From contig DASRJL010000051.1 in assembly GCA_035649495.1 (NCBI GenBank), positions 1-6,208 on the forward strand: DNA of 6,208 nucleotides, read 5' to 3'. This DNA is from SG8-41 sp035649495 (lineage in GTDB: Bacteria; Pseudomonadota; Gammaproteobacteria; Burkholderiales; SG8-41). A program made the position numbers and the translations under genes. The notes beneath the pieces were generated by a model. The model saw only the letters and a program-made list of their open reading frames with translations, did not search any database and was not told the origin of the DNA. Below, piece after piece: positions 5,545 to 6,208 of this stretch (position 1 is its first letter; every line of letters starts with the position of its first letter).

Positions 5545-5672
5545 ACTATCCGAACGAACGCGCGCTGCGCGGGTTGCGACGCTCCGACAATCGGTTCCTG
5601 CCATCACCTAGGACGTCGAATCTCCAATGCTGCCCTCATCCCTCATCCCTCATCCCTCATCCCTCGCCATGA
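5541..5672 (+). CDS. Small ORF (43 codons) bridging ntrB and ntrC
   Basis: The ATG (5541-5543) overlaps the ntrB stop TGA (5542-5544) as ATGA. The ORF's own TGA (5670-5672) overlaps the ntrC start (5669-5671), again as ATGA. GGAAGA at 5530-5535 is a reasonable ribosome binding site with five-base spacing. The peptide starts MNYPNERALRGLRRSDN and ends in a Pro/Ser/His stretch produced by the C-rich heptads. It shows no recognisable domain, and the composition does not argue for a stable protein. If translated, its likely role is to deliver ribosomes to ntrC, which lacks a Shine-Dalgarno sequence. Chance occurrence of such a short frame is possible; the double ATGA overlap is the main support. 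Confidence 0.35.
   Translation: MNYPNERALRGLRRSDNRFLPSPRTSNLQCCPHPSSLIPHPSP
5633..5667 (-). repeat. Five C-rich heptads (CCCTCAT) just before the ntrC start
   Basis: On the plus strand there are four exact CCCTCAT units followed by CCCTCGC, ending one base before the ntrC ATG. The minus strand therefore carries five GGG tracts spaced by four bases, a second quadruplex pattern. In an RNA spanning both arrays each CCCUC can pair with a GAGGG of the array at 5484-5518. The array occupies the place where the ntrC ribosome binding site would be expected. Confidence 0.92.
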
Positions 5673-6208
5673 AGCCCGTCTGGATCATAGACGACGACCG
5701 CTCTATCCGCTGGGTGTTCGAGAAGGCGCTGGCGCGGGAGAACATCGCGTTCAAGACCTTCTCGTCCGCGCAGGAGGCGCTGCTCGAGCTGGACACCGAT
5801 ACGCCGCAGGTGGTGGTGAGCGACATACGCATGCCGGGAGAGTCCGGGCTGGAGCTGCTGCAGAAGGCGAAGGAGCACCACGCCAATCTGCCGGTCATCA
5901 TCATGACGGCGTACTCCGACCTGGAGAGCGCGGTAAGCGCTTTCCAGGGCGGCGCGTACGAGTACCTGCCCAAGCCGTTCGACGTGGACTACGCCGTCGA
6001 GCTGATCCGGCGGGCCATGGAAGAGAGCATGCGCCAGGAAGGCGCCGTGCAGCCGGCCGAGGACGGGACGGAGATCCTCGGGCAGGCGCCGGCCATGCAG
6101 GAGGTATTTCGCGCGATAGGACGGCTCGCCCAGTCGCAGGCGACGGTGCTGATCACCGGCGAATCCGGAACCGGCAAGGAGCTCGTCGCGCGCGCGCTGC
6201 ACCGCCAC
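5669..6208 (+). CDS. glnG: Nitrogen regulation response regulator NtrC, N-terminal part
   Basis: The first 180 residues of NtrC (NRI), the sigma-54-dependent activator phosphorylated by NtrB; the rest lies beyond the window. The receiver domain (about 1-118) shows the acidic pocket DDD (8-10) and the phosphoacceptor Asp52 in VVVSDIRMPG. It also has Thr80 in IIMTAYSD and Lys102 in YLPKPFD. A short linker leads to the AAA+ domain, opening with ILGQAPAMQEVFRAIGRLAQ. The Walker A GESGTGKE at 164-171 is followed by LVARALHRH, all typical of NtrC. The frame is intact to the last base. The ATG fits the family start, but the 20 bases upstream are pyrimidine-rich with no Shine-Dalgarno sequence, so initiation probably depends on translation arriving from upstream. 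It is the predicted ligand of the NtrC boxes in this window. Confidence 0.97.
   Translation, partial: MKPVWIIDDDRSIRWVFEKALARENIAFKTFSSAQEALLELDTDTPQVVVSDIRMPGESGLELLQKAKEHHANLPVIIMTAYSDLESAVSAFQGGAYEYLPKPFDVDYAVELIRRAMEESMRQEGAVQPAEDGTEILGQAPAMQEVFRAIGRLAQSQATVLITGESGTGKELVARALHRH

Noticed and set aside
5484..5667. Heptad arrays as a CRISPR array or rearranged spacers
   Set aside because: The units are 7 bp with no spacers and no cas gene; these are simple tandem repeats.
5657..6208. Minus-strand frame opposite ntrC
   Set aside because: The plus strand encodes an intact NtrC receiver domain and Walker A; the antisense frame has no recognisable content.

Overview
The window is a GC-rich chromosomal segment with tightly packed core genes. 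It contains no rRNA, tRNA, CRISPR array, insertion sequence or phage gene that I can see. The closest fit is a proteobacterium, most likely a betaproteobacterium. Reasons are the NtrC/sigma-54 control of glnA, a GlnA with the adenylylation tyrosine loop, a DUF4124-type secreted protein between glnA and ntrB, and GC-ending codons throughout. The taxonomic call is inference; no marker in the window settles it.

Left part (1-1938). The 3' end of thiC (thiamine pyrimidine synthase) carries its C-terminal CX2CX4C iron-sulfur motif. A small secreted or periplasmic protein of unknown function follows 16 bp later. Next is uppP (undecaprenyl-diphosphatase, lipid carrier recycling for cell-wall synthesis). 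A single-domain rhodanese is encoded convergently; its stop codon abuts that of uppP and the reading frames overlap by 6 bp.

Middle part (1939-3850). The 247-bp gap between the divergent rhodanese gene and glnA is a textbook nitrogen-control region. It has two NtrC-type 17-mers whose centres are 31 bp apart, followed by a -24/-12 sigma-54 promoter and a 45-nt leader. glnA (470 aa, complete) ends at a strong intrinsic terminator. The 175-bp gap after that terminator holds an 11-bp inverted repeat capped by a tRNA-T-loop-like heptaloop. It also holds a third NtrC-type box and an isolated TTGACA hexamer.

Right part (3849-6208). A secreted DUF4124/coiled-coil protein is followed by ntrB (glnL) and the 5' part of ntrC (glnG). 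The logic resembles the enteric glnA-glnL-glnG operon: NtrB phosphorylates NtrC, NtrC-P activates glnA through sigma-54, and an NtrC box upstream of the regulator genes suggests feedback on them.

The most unusual feature is the ntrB-ntrC junction (5484-5672). A run of five G-rich heptads forms the last codons of ntrB, and a run of five C-rich heptads ends one base before the ntrC start. They are near-complementary, 114 bp apart, and each is a potential G-quadruplex on opposite strands. A 43-codon small ORF bridges the two genes with ATGA overlaps at both ends, and ntrC has no Shine-Dalgarno sequence of its own. This looks like a repeat-element insertion that may have rewired translational coupling of ntrC.
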